A stretch of 64,000 nt of DNA from Oleisolibacter albus (GCF_003336875.1 NZ_QGNJ01000002.1:124001-188000); one strand, 5' to 3'. Shown: positions 9,463-18,234, counted from the first letter of the stretch. The notes: generated from the letters alone by a model not told the origin. Translations and numbers: made by a program.

Positions 9463-10122
9463 TTGACGGTTGAGGATATGAGGAGGGACAAGCCCGGTTC
9501 CGTGTCCCGGGTGCGTCAGACCAAGAAGAGTATCGCCACCCACCAGCGCATCATCGATGCGGCGATCCGCTGTTTCCTGGAGATCGGCTACCACCGCACC
9601 ACCACGTCGGAAATCGCCAAGCGGGCCAATGTCACCCGCGGCGCCGTGCAGTATTATTTCCCGACGACGCCGGAGGTGCTGCGGGCCACCGTGGCCCATA
9701 TCCAGAACAGCATCCTGACCGAATTCGGCCAGGTCATGCGCGATCTGCCCGACGGGGCCGACCGGCTGGATGCCGCCGTGGAGAAAAGCTGGGAACTGGC
9801 CAACAGTCCGCTCTGGACGGTATGGACGGAGCTGCTGGCCGCTGCCCGCACCGACGAGGAACTGCGCGCCATCGTCTATCCCGCCGCCGAGCAGTTCGAG
9901 GTCGACGGCACCACCGTCACGCGGGAGGCGCTGCCCGATCTGGCGGCCCGTGTCGATGCCGACCGCTTCATGTTCGGCCGCTATCTCAGCTGGCAGATGG
10001 TCCTGGGCGTGGCCCGCTGCCATCTGGGGCCGGATGCGCCGGCGGTGAAGCGGCGGCTGATCGACCAGTTGAAGGTCCATATGCACGAATTCTGGGAGAT
10101 GCAGCGCAGCCACAAGGGCTGA
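9463..10122 (+). CDS. TetR/AcrR family transcriptional regulator
   Basis: A 219-residue TetR-type repressor. The DNA-binding head (about residues 21-70) shows the family pattern IIDAAIRCFLEIGYHRTTTSEIAKRANVTRGAVQYYF, followed by a helical ligand-binding body with the segment SWQMVLGVARCHLG. The listed start is a TTG with an AAGGGG ribosome site 9-12 bases upstream; an ATG at 9478 with TTGAGG just upstream is the alternative and would drop five residues. No target gene is obvious: the nearest downstream gene is 282 bases away and the upstream neighbour faces away. Confidence 0.93.
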   Translation: MTVEDMRRDKPGSVSRVRQTKKSIATHQRIIDAAIRCFLEIGYHRTTTSEIAKRANVTRGAVQYYFPTTPEVLRATVAHIQNSILTEFGQVMRDLPDGADRLDAAVEKSWELANSPLWTVWTELLAAARTDEELRAIVYPAAEQFEVDGTTVTREALPDLAARVDADRFMFGRYLSWQMVLGVARCHLGPDAPAVKRRLIDQLKVHMHEFWEMQRSHKG

Positions 10123-10255
10123 ACCGTCCGAAAGGTGGGGCGTCGCGCAGAACGGGCATTTACAAGCGCCCCCGCCCGGCGCTACGGTCATTCACCCATT
10201 CCGGGAGCATGACGCGTGGCACGGACCTGCTTTTCCTTCGTGTCGTTTTATTGGT

Positions 10256-10332
10256 GGACCACCGACCAGGCGGCCCACCGTTCGCGCATGCGCTAAGTCG
10301 AACCCGGGGCCGCCGACGGAAGTCGGTGGTCC
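10256..10332. other. Long nested stem-loop (candidate structured RNA)
   Basis: Three nested inverted repeats share one centre: an 11-bp perfect outer stem (10256-10266 with 10322-10332), an 8-bp middle stem (10269-10276 with 10307-10314) and a 5-bp inner stem (10280-10284 with 10299-10303). The single-stranded parts between are 2-7 bases and the apex about 14 bases. It lies between the TetR gene and the small TrpRS-tail-like gene, about 70 bases before the latter's start, so on the plus strand it would be in a 5' leader. No T-tract follows, so it is not an obvious terminator. Confidence 0.7.
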
Positions 10333-10404
10333 GGATGCGAACTTCGCCCCCTGGCCCGACCGATTTCCGCCCACGGCTCCTGAGCCCAAGGGATTGAGAT
10401 CGCC

Positions 10405-10803
10405 ATGGACCAGCACCATACCAGCAGCACCAGCCGCGACAGCCGTCACCTCGGCCCCCTTGCCGTGGCGGCGGACCCCGCCCGCAATGCTCCGCAGGCC
10501 GATGCCCTGGCGGCGGAGATCGCCGCCCAGGTGGCGCACCTTCCCATTGATGACCGGCTGCCGGGAGAGCCCAAGGACCCCGACGCCAGCCCCCTGTTCC
10601 GCCTCTATGCCGCCTTCGCGTCGCCGACCAAGGCGGAAACCATGCGGCTGCGCTTCCATGGCGGCATCAGCTGGGCCGACGCCAGGACCGACCTGACCAG
10701 TCTGCTGCTGCGGCTCCTGGCCGCCGATCCCGGCGCCCGCGACCGCGTGCGCACGGAACTCCGGGCCGCCGCGGGTCCGGCCCGGCTGGTGCCGGTCGGT
10801 TGA
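10405..10803 (+). CDS. Small protein resembling the C-terminal helices of tryptophanyl-tRNA synthetase
   Basis: A 132-residue protein. Residues about 60-115 (SPLFRLYAAFASPTKAETM then GGISWADARTDLTSLLLRLL) resemble the TrpRS tail pattern in which a helix like LFRAFASP..MR is followed by GG(I/L)GWGEAKQAL. No synthetase catalytic core (HIGH or KMSKS) is present, so this would be a stand-alone piece. The first 45 residues are low-complexity. The match is from memory, not a search, so function stays unknown. It lies just after the nested stem-loop. Confidence 0.62.
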   Translation: MDQHHTSSTSRDSRHLGPLAVAADPARNAPQADALAAEIAAQVAHLPIDDRLPGEPKDPDASPLFRLYAAFASPTKAETMRLRFHGGISWADARTDLTSLLLRLLAADPGARDRVRTELRAAAGPARLVPVG

Positions 10804-10843
10804 GGGGGACACGGCACACGGAGGGGAGACGTGCCGGCGGTCG

Positions 10844-11359
10844 TCACAGGCCGGTCGGCACCAGCAGCCGGTCGCCCGGCCGGCAGATGGCCAGCAGCCG
10901 CAGCAGGTCGGGCCGGTCGAGCGCGACGCAGCCAGCCGTGCCCTCATAGCCTGGCCGGGCCAGATGCAGGAACACGGCGCTGCCCAGCCCCGGCACCGGC
11001 GGGTCGTCATTGTGGCCCAGCACCACGACCAGATCGTAGACATGGTCGTCGCGCCACATCACCTCGTGGCTGGCGGGGAAGGGCCGCTTGACCGGGCGGT
11101 TGTAGGCGGGATGGGCCGGGTCGTCGCACCAGCCGTCGTCCGCGGCGATGGGCGCCGCCGGCAGGCCGGTTTCCGGCGGGGCCAGCCGGTCCGGCCGGTA
11201 CAGCACCCGGCGCAGGGGAAAGGCACCCACGGGCGTGGCCCCGTCCCCCTCGCGCTTGTCGGCGGCGATGCCGGCGCGGCCGATGGCACAGGGCGCGGCA
11301 CCGCCGGGCCAGACCAGGGTCCAGCCGCCATGCGGGCCGCGGGTGACGGTCAGCTCCAT
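10844..11359 (-). CDS. L,D-transpeptidase family protein (YkuD fold)
   Basis: A 171-residue single YkuD domain. The active-site segment is HLARPGYEGTAGCVAL, with His132 and the nucleophile Cys144; the spacing fits the class where T-x-G-C-V-A-L replaces S-x-G-C. Such enzymes cross-link peptidoglycan or attach proteins using a cysteine thiol. No signal peptide is visible from the ATG at 11359, unusual for a periplasmic enzyme, so either an upstream start is missed or it is exported another way. It lies 17 bases after the LpoA-like gene in the same direction, suggesting joint expression of two wall-related genes. Confidence 0.9.
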   Translation of the reverse strand: MELTVTRGPHGGWTLVWPGGAAPCAIGRAGIAADKREGDGATPVGAFPLRRVLYRPDRLAPPETGLPAAPIAADDGWCDDPAHPAYNRPVKRPFPASHEVMWRDDHVYDLVVVLGHNDDPPVPGLGSAVFLHLARPGYEGTAGCVALDRPDLLRLLAICRPGDRLLVPTGL

Positions 11360-11376
11360 GTGCGCAGCGTCCGGGG

Positions 11377-12615
11377 TCAGAAGGCCTGGGGCTGGAAGGT
11401 GGTGGGGGCCTGATCGACCACGCTGGTGCCGGTGCGGGTCACCTCCAGCACCGACAGACCGCGCTCCGGCAGGCCGCTGGGCAGCAGGCGGAAGATGCCG
11501 TCGATGCCGCTGAAGCCGTTGGGGTTGGTCAGGGCCGCCGGAGTGAAGGGCTGGGGGCCGCCCTGCCGGGCCAGCACGGCCGCCAGGGCGGCGGCGTCAT
11601 AGGCCAGGGTGGCCAGCCGGTGCGGCTTGTAGCCGTACAGCTCCTGGAAGCGGCCCTCGAAGGGCTGGCGCGCCTCCGGTGCCGGGGCGGCGAACCAGCC
11701 GCCGACCAGGGCCGGTTCACGTCCCAGGCCCTGTTCGTCCCACAGGCCGGTGCCCAGCAGCCGCACCGGACCCGGATCCAGGTCGAAGAAGGGGAACAGC
11801 GAGGCCAGGGCCCGCAGCTGCTGCCCGCCCTCGGCGATCATCACGGCCTGGAAGGGTGGCTCCGCCGCCTCCTTGCCGCCATGGGCGGCGGCCTTGCGCT
11901 GCTCGAAGTCGGACAGGCGCTTGACCACGGCGGTGGAGTCGCCGCCGGGCGTGTAGCGCTCGATCCTGGTGATCTGACCGCCCGCCTGCTGCACGGCGCC
12001 GGTCATGCTCTCGATCACGGCCTGGCCATAGGGGGTGGCCGGAGCCAGGATGCCGAAGCGCGTCAGCCCCTGGGCGGCGGCGTAGGCCACGACCCGTTGC
12101 ACCTGGTCCTGCGGCTGGAAGCCCAGGGTCCACAATCCGCCGCCGGCCACGGCCCAATCGCTGGAGAAACTCAGGACCGGCACGCCGGCCGCCGCGGCCA
12201 CCGGCTTGATGCCGGCTGCTTCGGGGCTGAACAGCGGGCCCAGGATCAGCTGGGCGCCGTCATTGATGGCCGCCTGCGCCGCCGCGGCCGCATCCTGGGC
12301 ACTGCCCTTGGTATCGCGCGGCATCAGCAGGAACTTGTCATCCGCCAGCTCGAACACGGCCAGCTGGGCCGCGTCCAGCATGCTCTGGCCGACCTGCTGG
12401 CCGCGGCCGCTCAGGGGCAGCAGCAGGGCCACGCGGATCCTGCCGTCCTGGGGCTTGGTGATGGCGGGCGGCGGGGCCACCGGCTGCGGCGCCGCTTCGA
12501 CGACGGGTTGCGGCGGGGGCGGTGGGGCCTGTACGGTCGGGGAACTGCTGGCGCAGGCGGCAAGGCCCAGTGTCAGTGCCAGGGCGGCGACCGCCCGTCC
12601 GAATTTCGCCAGCAT
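11377..12615 (-). CDS. LpoA-like penicillin-binding protein activator lipoprotein
   Basis: A 412-residue lipoprotein: basic start, hydrophobic leader ending LGLAAC (Cys21), a Pro-rich stretch (residues 26-52), then a periplasmic binding-protein fold (IRVALLLPLSGRGQQVGQSMLDAAQLAVFE from about 59). In Gram-negatives this family sits in the outer membrane and activates class A penicillin-binding proteins. The open frame extends much further upstream, but GGAGAAGGGA precedes the ATG at 12615 and the leader begins there, so that start is chosen. It is divergent from rsmI, a common proteobacterial arrangement, with only 28 bases between them. Confidence 0.9.
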   Translation of the reverse strand: MLAKFGRAVAALALTLGLAACASSSPTVQAPPPPPQPVVEAAPQPVAPPPAITKPQDGRIRVALLLPLSGRGQQVGQSMLDAAQLAVFELADDKFLLMPRDTKGSAQDAAAAAQAAINDGAQLILGPLFSPEAAGIKPVAAAAGVPVLSFSSDWAVAGGGLWTLGFQPQDQVQRVVAYAAAQGLTRFGILAPATPYGQAVIESMTGAVQQAGGQITRIERYTPGGDSTAVVKRLSDFEQRKAAAHGGKEAAEPPFQAVMIAEGGQQLRALASLFPFFDLDPGPVRLLGTGLWDEQGLGREPALVGGWFAAPAPEARQPFEGRFQELYGYKPHRLATLAYDAAALAAVLARQGGPQPFTPAALTNPNGFSGIDGIFRLLPSGLPERGLSVLEVTRTGTSVVDQAPTTFQPQAF

Positions 12616-12643
12616 CGGCTTCCCTTCTCCAAATCCAAGCGCC

Positions 12644-13681
12644 ATGGCCACCCCGACCGATCCCGATCTCAACGCCGAAGACGGCCCGTCCGACCCGACC
12701 ACCGGCGACCCGACCTCCGGCGACCCTATGCCGGGGGACGACCCGTCCGATGCGGCGGCCGGGACGGCAGCCGGGTCGGGGGCGGAGCCTAGCGGCGCCA
12801 GGCCCGCACGTAAACCGGGGCCTGGGCTGCATGTGGTGGCTACCCCCATCGGCAATGCCGGCGACATCACCCTGCGCGCCCTGGAGACGCTGCGGGGCGT
12901 GGACGCCATCGCCTGCGAGGATACCCGGGTAACGGCGGGGCTGCTGCGCCGCTACGGCATTGCGACCCCGCTGTTTCCATATCACGAGCACAATGCGGCG
13001 CGGATGCGGCCACAGATCCTGGGCCGCATCGCCGACGGCCAGGCCATCGCCCTGGTCAGCGATGCCGGCACCCCGCTGATCAGCGATCCCGGCTACAAGC
13101 TGGTGCGCGAGGCGCGGGACCAGGGGCTGGCGGTGTACCATCTGCCCGGTGCCAATGCCGCCATCACCGCCCTGGTGCTGTCGGGCCTGCCCAGCGACCG
13201 TTTCCTGTTCCTGGGCTTCCTGCCGCACAAATCCGGCGGCCGCCGGGCGGCGCTGGAGGAGGTGCGGGGCCTGCGCACCACGCTGGTGCTCTACGAGTCG
13301 CCCCAGCGTCTGGCCGACCTTCTGGCCGATGCCGCCGCCATTCTCGGCCCGCGCGACGCGGTGATGGCGCGGGAGCTGACCAAGCTGTTCGAGGAGGTGC
13401 GGCGGGGCAGCCTGACCGACCTGGCCGCCCATTATGCCGCGGCCGGCGCGCCCAAGGGCGAGGTGGTGGTGGTCATCGGCCCGCCCGATGCCGCCGCCGA
13501 ACAGGCCGACGCGGCCGATCTCGACAGTCTGCTGCGTCAGGCCCTGGCCAGCATGAGCCTGCGCGACGCCGCCGCCCATGTGGCCACCGCCACCGGCCAG
13601 CCGCGCAAGACCGTCTATGCCCGTGCCCTGGAACTGGGCCGGACGGGGGACAGCGATGGGACGCCGCCGGACACGCCGTGA
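12644..13681 (+). CDS. rsmI: 16S rRNA 2'-O-ribose C1402 methyltransferase RsmI
   Basis: Methylates the 2'-O of C1402 in 16S rRNA using S-adenosylmethionine. The tetrapyrrole-methylase fold starts at about residue 60 (LHVVATPIGNAGDITLRALE), followed by CEDTRVTAGLLRRYGI, SDAGTPLISDPGYKLVREA and GANAAITALVLSGLPSDRF. The first 60 residues are an unusual Asp/Pro/Gly-rich tail, so a downstream start such as the ATG at 12728 is possible. The 3' end overlaps the start of yraN by 26 bases, so these two are coupled. Confidence 0.95.
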   Translation: MATPTDPDLNAEDGPSDPTTGDPTSGDPMPGDDPSDAAAGTAAGSGAEPSGARPARKPGPGLHVVATPIGNAGDITLRALETLRGVDAIACEDTRVTAGLLRRYGIATPLFPYHEHNAARMRPQILGRIADGQAIALVSDAGTPLISDPGYKLVREARDQGLAVYHLPGANAAITALVLSGLPSDRFLFLGFLPHKSGGRRAALEEVRGLRTTLVLYESPQRLADLLADAAAILGPRDAVMARELTKLFEEVRRGSLTDLAAHYAAAGAPKGEVVVVIGPPDAAAEQADAADLDSLLRQALASMSLRDAAAHVATATGQPRKTVYARALELGRTGDSDGTPPDTP

Positions 13682-14036
13682 CCGTCAGCGCGCCGAACGC
13701 CAGGGCCGCTGGGCCGAATGGCTCTGCTGTCTGTCGCTGTGGCTGCGCGGCTACCGGGTGCTGGCCCGGCGCCTGCGGCTGCCGGCGGCCGAACTGGATA
13801 TCCTGGCGCGCAAGGGCGGGGTGCTGGCGGTGGTGGAGGTCAAGGCCCGCGGCAGGCTGGACCATGCCCTGGCCGCCGTCGGCGGGGCCAGCTGGCGGCG
13901 GCGGTCGCTGGCCGTGGGCCAGTATCTGGCCGGCCGGCCGGCCCTGCACCGCCATGCCATCCGCTACGACCTGATGCTGGTGCGACCGCGGCGCTGGCCC
14001 ACGCACATCAAGGATGTCTGGCGGGCGGAGGGGTAA
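13656..14036 (+). CDS. YraN / UPF0102 endonuclease-like protein
   Basis: A small basic protein of the UPF0102 family, which has a Holliday-junction-resolvase-like nuclease fold and no firm function. Seen are AERQGRWAEWLCCLSLWLRGYRVLARRLR and the acid-core segment ELDILARKGGVLAVVEVKAR. The ATG at 13656 gives 126 residues; longer upstream frames only read through rsmI. The rsmI-yraN pairing next to an LpoA-like gene is widespread in proteobacteria. Confidence 0.93.
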   Translation: MGRRRTRRDRQRAERQGRWAEWLCCLSLWLRGYRVLARRLRLPAAELDILARKGGVLAVVEVKARGRLDHALAAVGGASWRRRSLAVGQYLAGRPALHRHAIRYDLMLVRPRRWPTHIKDVWRAEG

Positions 14037-14056
14037 GGGGCGGGGCCGGCGCGGGA

Positions 14057-14108
14057 TGCGTCGTCACAACGGGTGCGTCGTCACAACGGGGTGCGTCGTC
14101 ACAACAGG
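14057..14108. repeat. Three 17-18-nt tandem repeats spanning the GNAT stop codon
   Basis: TGCGTCGTCACAACGGG-type units lie at 14057-14073, 14074-14091 and 14092-14108. The minus-strand acetyltransferase stop (TCA at 14099-14101) is in the third unit; the copy 18 bases beyond gives a second in-frame stop. Confidence 0.95.
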
Positions 14109-14725
14109 CTCTCCAGGGGCGGCGGCCAGGCGGCCGGCCCCAGGCGCGCCATCATCTCGGCGCCGCTGGCCGGGGTGCCGGCGCGGCGGCCCGTCGGGGC
14201 GGCCGGCACCAGGATCAGGCCGCTGCGGGCGGCCAGCACGGGCACCGACTCGACGGGGGCCTCGGCCAGATCCAGCTCCAGCACATCATCGCCTTCGATC
14301 TCCAACCCGGTTTCCACGAAGCCGTGGCGGACATAGAGCGTGCGGGCGGTGTCGTTGCCGGGCGTGACCTGCAGCCGGATGCGGCGGCAGCCGGGGCGCG
14401 AGGCCAGCCAGGCCAGGATCAGCCGGAAGGCCGGCTTGCCATAGCCCTTGCCCTGCTCACGCCGGTCCAGCATGAACCAGGACAGCCACCAGGTGGCGGC
14501 GTCGCGCAGGTCGCGGCGGGTGATGAAATAGCCCACGGGCTTGCCACGGGACAGCAGCAGCATGGCGATGCTGCCCACATGGCCGTGAATGTCGGTCAGA
14601 ACCTCGTCGGGTGTCCCGAAATACTGGATCTGCGACTCTTCGATCTCAAGGCCGGCCAGCTGGTTCAGCTCGGTCGGGTCCAGGTGCTGTTTTTCCAAGG
14701 CCACAGCGGCCTTCACGGGAGACAT
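14099..14725 (-). CDS. GNAT family N-acetyltransferase
   Basis: From the ATG at 14725 (GAAGGG upstream) the product has 208 residues. The acetyl-CoA-binding motif is DRREQGKGYGKPAFRLILAWLA (glycines about residues 90-95), preceded by a strand ending TWWLSWFMLD and followed by LQVTPGNDTARTLYVRHGFVETGLEIEGDDVLELDL, the usual N-acyl tail of GNATs. A 45-residue C-terminal extension is Pro/Ala-rich and of unknown purpose. The substrate cannot be told from sequence. Confidence 0.9.
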   Translation of the reverse strand: MSPVKAAVALEKQHLDPTELNQLAGLEIEESQIQYFGTPDEVLTDIHGHVGSIAMLLLSRGKPVGYFITRRDLRDAATWWLSWFMLDRREQGKGYGKPAFRLILAWLASRPGCRRIRLQVTPGNDTARTLYVRHGFVETGLEIEGDDVLELDLAEAPVESVPVLAARSGLILVPAAPTGRRAGTPASGAEMMARLGPAAWPPPLESLL

Positions 14726-15052
14726 GATGCCCTTCGCAGGACGTGACTGGGGTGACCGTGCCGGCCCTGGGGCCGTCGGTCGGGCGCGGGTCGGCGGCAT
14801 GATCGCCACCATCGGGCCGGGTCTAGGTGCCCGGTGCGCCAGGAAACAGGGTGACTCGCGATTGGGTCAGAATTGCGCCGGATCTGCGGGAGGGGCGTGG
14901 CAGGCCAAAGCCTGTCATGGCGGCGCGTTCGGCGGCCTGCTGTCGGCCGTCGCCTCGGACGAGGCGGAGGAACATGGAACCCCGACGGGTTGTTTCAGCT
15001 CAGCAAAAGGTACGCCCGCCCGAATGACCTGTCCAGGGGACCGCGGTCTGCC

Positions 15053-15832
15053 TCATTGCCACGGCTGCCCTGCGCTTTTTGCCGCAAGCTCGGCCACGGC
15101 CCCGGTCAGCAGCACCAGGTCCTGCGGGCGCGACAGGCGGTGGTCGCCATCCTTGACCAGGGTCAGCCGCACATCCGGCGTGGCCAGCGCCGCCGCCAGC
15201 TCCAGGCTGCCCTGCCAGGGCACATCGGCATCCTGCTGGCCATGCAGCAGGCGCACCGGGCAGTCGAGGGCGATGGGACCCGCGGGGCCGTCCAGCAGCA
15301 GATGCCGCCGCCCCTCCTCGATCAGGGTGCGGGTGATGGGATAGCCGGCGGGGTCATAGGCGGACGGGGCCAGGAAGCGGCCGTCGCGCTCCACCGCCCG
15401 GCGCTGCTCCGGGGACAGCCGGTTCCAGATCAGCCGTTCGGTGAAATCCACCGCCGGGGCCATGGCCACCAGCCCGGTCACCCGCCGCGGCCGGGCCAGG
15501 GCGGCCAGCAGCGCCAGCCAGCCGCCCATGCTGGACCCCACCAGGATCTGCGGCCCCTCGGTCAGCGCGTCGAGCACGGCCAGCGTGTCGGCCAGCCAGC
15601 CGCCGATGGTGCAATCCTCCCAGCGGCCGGACGAGGCGCCATGGCCCTGATAGTCGAAGCGCACGCAGGCGTGGCCGGCGCCGGCGGCCCACTGTTCCAG
15701 CGCCGCGGCCTTGGTTCCCGTCATGTCGGAGCGGAAGCCGCCGAGAAAGACCACGCCCGGCGCGCATCCCGGCTCCCGTCGATAGGCTATGGTGGCGCCG
15801 CCCCGATCCAGGCTATGTATCGCCGCACCCAT
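15053..15832 (-). CDS. Alpha/beta hydrolase, ABHD10/acyl-thioesterase type
   Basis: A 259-residue serine hydrolase. The nucleophile elbow is GSSMGG with Ser101; the acid is probably Asp201 or Asp203 (HGQQDADVPW) and the histidine His231 (DGDHRLS). The opening DMTGTKAAALEQWA and FDYQGHGASSG resemble the mitochondrial ABHD10 family, which acts as acyl-glucuronide esterase and thioesterase. A CAGGAGCGG ribosome site precedes the ATG. It is divergent from the GT4 gene with 24 bases between the starts. Substrate unknown. Confidence 0.9.
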   Translation of the reverse strand: MGAAIHSLDRGGATIAYRREPGCAPGVVFLGGFRSDMTGTKAAALEQWAAGAGHACVRFDYQGHGASSGRWEDCTIGGWLADTLAVLDALTEGPQILVGSSMGGWLALLAALARPRRVTGLVAMAPAVDFTERLIWNRLSPEQRRAVERDGRFLAPSAYDPAGYPITRTLIEEGRRHLLLDGPAGPIALDCPVRLLHGQQDADVPWQGSLELAAALATPDVRLTLVKDGDHRLSRPQDLVLLTGAVAELAAKSAGQPWQ

Positions 15833-15856
15833 GTCCGCTCCTGTCCCGCACTTGAA

Positions 15857-17092
15857 ATGACAATCCAGGTCGATTCCTCCGGTACCCTATCGCCCGCCCC
15901 CACCGCGGTAAACCGGGAGGACCAGTTCGGGAACGGCCGGCCCGTGGTGCTGCAGGTGATCCCCACCCTGGTCACCGGCGGGGCCGAACGCGGCTGCATC
16001 GACATGGCCGCGGCCATCCAGCATGCCGGCGGCCGCGCCTTGGTGGTGTCCGCCGGCGTTCCCATGGCGCATGAGCTGCAACGCTACGGCGCCACCCACA
16101 TCACCCTGCCGGTGGCCAGCAAGAACCCGCTGACCATCCGCCGCAACGCCGGCCGTCTGGCCGCCCTGATCCGGGACGAGGGGGTGGATCTGATCCATGC
16201 CCGCTCCCGGGCGCCGGCCTGGAGCAGCTATTGGGCCGCCCGGGAAACCGGCATCCCCTTCGTCACCACCTTCCACGCCCCCTACAATTTCAAGTCCGGG
16301 CTGAAGCGCTGGTACAACTCGGTCATGGCCCGGGCCGACCGGGTCATCGCCGTGTCCCGCTTCGTCTACGACCATGTCGCCCATGTCTACGGGGTCGGCC
16401 CCGACCGGCTGCGCCTGATCCATCGCGGCGTCGATGTGGACATCTTCCAGCCCGGCCGGGTGACCCAGGCGCGGCTGGCCGACCTCATCGGCGCCTGGCG
16501 CCTGCCGGAGGACCAGCGCATCGTCATGCTGCCCGGCCGCCTGACCCGCTGGAAGGGGCAGGGGGTCCTGATCGAAGCCATCGCCCGGCTGGGCCGCCCC
16601 GATGTGCGCGCCGTGCTGGTGGGGGCGGACCAGGGCCGCACCGAGTACCGGCAGGAGCTGGAACAGCGCATCAAGGCCCTGGGGCTGGAGGCGCAGGTCA
16701 CCATCACCGGCCACTGCAACGACATGGCCACGGCCTACATGCTGGCCGATGTGGTGGTCAGCGCCAGCACCGAGCCGGAGGCCTTCGGCCGCATCATCGT
16801 CGAGGCCCAGGCCATGGGCCGGCCGGTCATCGTCACCGATCTGGGGGCGGTCAAGGAAACCGTGATCGACCGGGAAACCGGCCTGGTGGTGCCGCCCAAC
16901 GATCCGGACGCGCTGGCCCAGGCCATTGCCGCCGTGCTGGATCTCGACCCGCTGCAGCGGCAGGCCGTAGGGCTGGACGGCATGCGCCATGCCCGGGAAA
17001 ACTTCACCCGCGACCGCATGTGCGCCGCCACCCTGGACGTCTATGCCGAGCTGCTGGCCGGGCGCGGGCCGGCCCGCCGGGGCCGGCGGTGA
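15857..17092 (+). CDS. Glycosyltransferase family 4 protein
   Basis: A GT-B glycosyltransferase of 411 residues, probably acting in surface polysaccharide or LPS core assembly. Seen are the N-terminal VVLQVIPTLVTGGAERG, the PGRLTRWKGQGVLIEAIARL segment and the EX7E-type donor site around EPEAFGRIIVEAQAMGRPVIVT. The ATG at 15857 is chosen because upstream sequence only reads through the antisense hydrolase gene; no strong ribosome site is seen. It ends in GTGA, overlapping the start of the next glycosyltransferase. Confidence 0.93.
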   Translation: MTIQVDSSGTLSPAPTAVNREDQFGNGRPVVLQVIPTLVTGGAERGCIDMAAAIQHAGGRALVVSAGVPMAHELQRYGATHITLPVASKNPLTIRRNAGRLAALIRDEGVDLIHARSRAPAWSSYWAARETGIPFVTTFHAPYNFKSGLKRWYNSVMARADRVIAVSRFVYDHVAHVYGVGPDRLRLIHRGVDVDIFQPGRVTQARLADLIGAWRLPEDQRIVMLPGRLTRWKGQGVLIEAIARLGRPDVRAVLVGADQGRTEYRQELEQRIKALGLEAQVTITGHCNDMATAYMLADVVVSASTEPEAFGRIIVEAQAMGRPVIVTDLGAVKETVIDRETGLVVPPNDPDALAQAIAAVLDLDPLQRQAVGLDGMRHARENFTRDRMCAATLDVYAELLAGRGPARRGRR

Positions 17093-18057
17093 CCGGTCCG
17101 GCGGCAGATCAGGCGGCTGATCGGGGGGCAGATCCGGCGGCGGGCCGGGTCCTGGTCATCCGGCTGGGGGCTCTGGGGGATCTGGTCCAGTGCTTCGATG
17201 CCTTCCACGCCATCCGGCGGCATCATTCCGGTAGCGAAATCATCCTGCTGACCAAACCCGCCTTCGCCGGATTCGGCCGGGCCATGCCCTGGTTCGACAC
17301 GGTGTGGGAGGACAATCGCAGCCGGTCGCCCCTGCATTACTGGCGCATGCGCCAGCGGCTGCGCGGCGCCGGCCTGTCCCGGGTCTACGATCTGCAGAAC
17401 AAGCCGCGCACGGCCCTCTATTACCGGCTGATGCGGCCGGGGCCGCGGCCGGACTGGTCCGGGGCCGCCCCCGGTGCGCGCTGGCCGCTGCCCGCCCTGG
17501 CCGGCCTGCACAATCACGACCGCTATCTGCGGCAGCTGGCGGCGGCCGGGGTGCCCGATGCCGGCGTGGCCGACCTGTCCTGGCTGGAGGGCGACCTGTC
17601 GGGCCTGCTGCCGCCCGGGCCGTTTGCCCTGCTGGTGCCGGGCTGTTCCCCGCATCTGCCGCACAAGCGCTGGCCGGCGGCGTTCTATGCCGCGCTGGGG
17701 CGACAGGTGCTGGACCGTGGCATCACGCCGGTGCTGGTGGGGACGGGGGCCGACCGCGAGGCCGCCGACGCCATCCGGGCCGCCTGTCCACAGGCCGTGG
17801 ATCTGGTGGGGCGGACCAGCCTGCACCAGCTGGGCGCGCTGGCCCGCCGCGCGGTGGCCAGCGTCGGCAACGACACCGGGCCGGTGTTCCTGACGGCGGC
17901 CATCGGCTGCCCGACGCTGATGCTGATGTCCCACCACACCGATCCCGTGCGCTCGGCCCCCTGGGGGCCGCGGACGGCCTGGCTGAAGCGGGACGACCTC
18001 GCCACCCTCCCGGTCGCGGAGGTCATGGCCGTGCTGGACGGGATGTGCCCCGGCTGA
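17089..18057 (+). CDS. Glycosyltransferase family 9 (heptosyltransferase-like)
   Basis: A 322-residue GT9 protein, the family of ADP-heptose:LPS heptosyltransferases that build the inner core of LPS. Seen are VLVIRLGALGDLVQCFDAFHAIRRHH near residue 21, LVPGCSPHLPHKRWPAAFYAALGRQV near residue 180 and the late GNDTGPVFLTAAIGCPTLMLM. The GTG start overlaps the previous TGA by two bases, so it is translationally coupled to the GT4 gene. The exact sugar cannot be told from sequence. Confidence 0.92.
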   Translation: MTGPAADQAADRGADPAAGRVLVIRLGALGDLVQCFDAFHAIRRHHSGSEIILLTKPAFAGFGRAMPWFDTVWEDNRSRSPLHYWRMRQRLRGAGLSRVYDLQNKPRTALYYRLMRPGPRPDWSGAAPGARWPLPALAGLHNHDRYLRQLAAAGVPDAGVADLSWLEGDLSGLLPPGPFALLVPGCSPHLPHKRWPAAFYAALGRQVLDRGITPVLVGTGADREAADAIRAACPQAVDLVGRTSLHQLGALARRAVASVGNDTGPVFLTAAIGCPTLMLMSHHTDPVRSAPWGPRTAWLKRDDLATLPVAEVMAVLDGMCPG

Positions 18058-18234
18058 TCGGCCGCCGCCCCCGTCGTGCCGCTTCCCAAGGCGCCTCTGT
18101 CCCTTTTCGCCGCAATCCTGCCGGCTTTGCGTGGCAGGAGATCGGGCGGACCCCGGCCGGCCTTGCCTAAACGCGGCTTTTTTGCTCTAAGGGGTTCCTT
18201 CCTTCCCGCTGGCGTCATTCCAGGTGGTTGATCC

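Noticed and set aside
10267-10321. tRNA-like or T-arm sequence inside the nested hairpin
   Set aside because: GTTCG/CGAAC resembles a T-arm, but no acceptor, D or anticodon arms can be formed.
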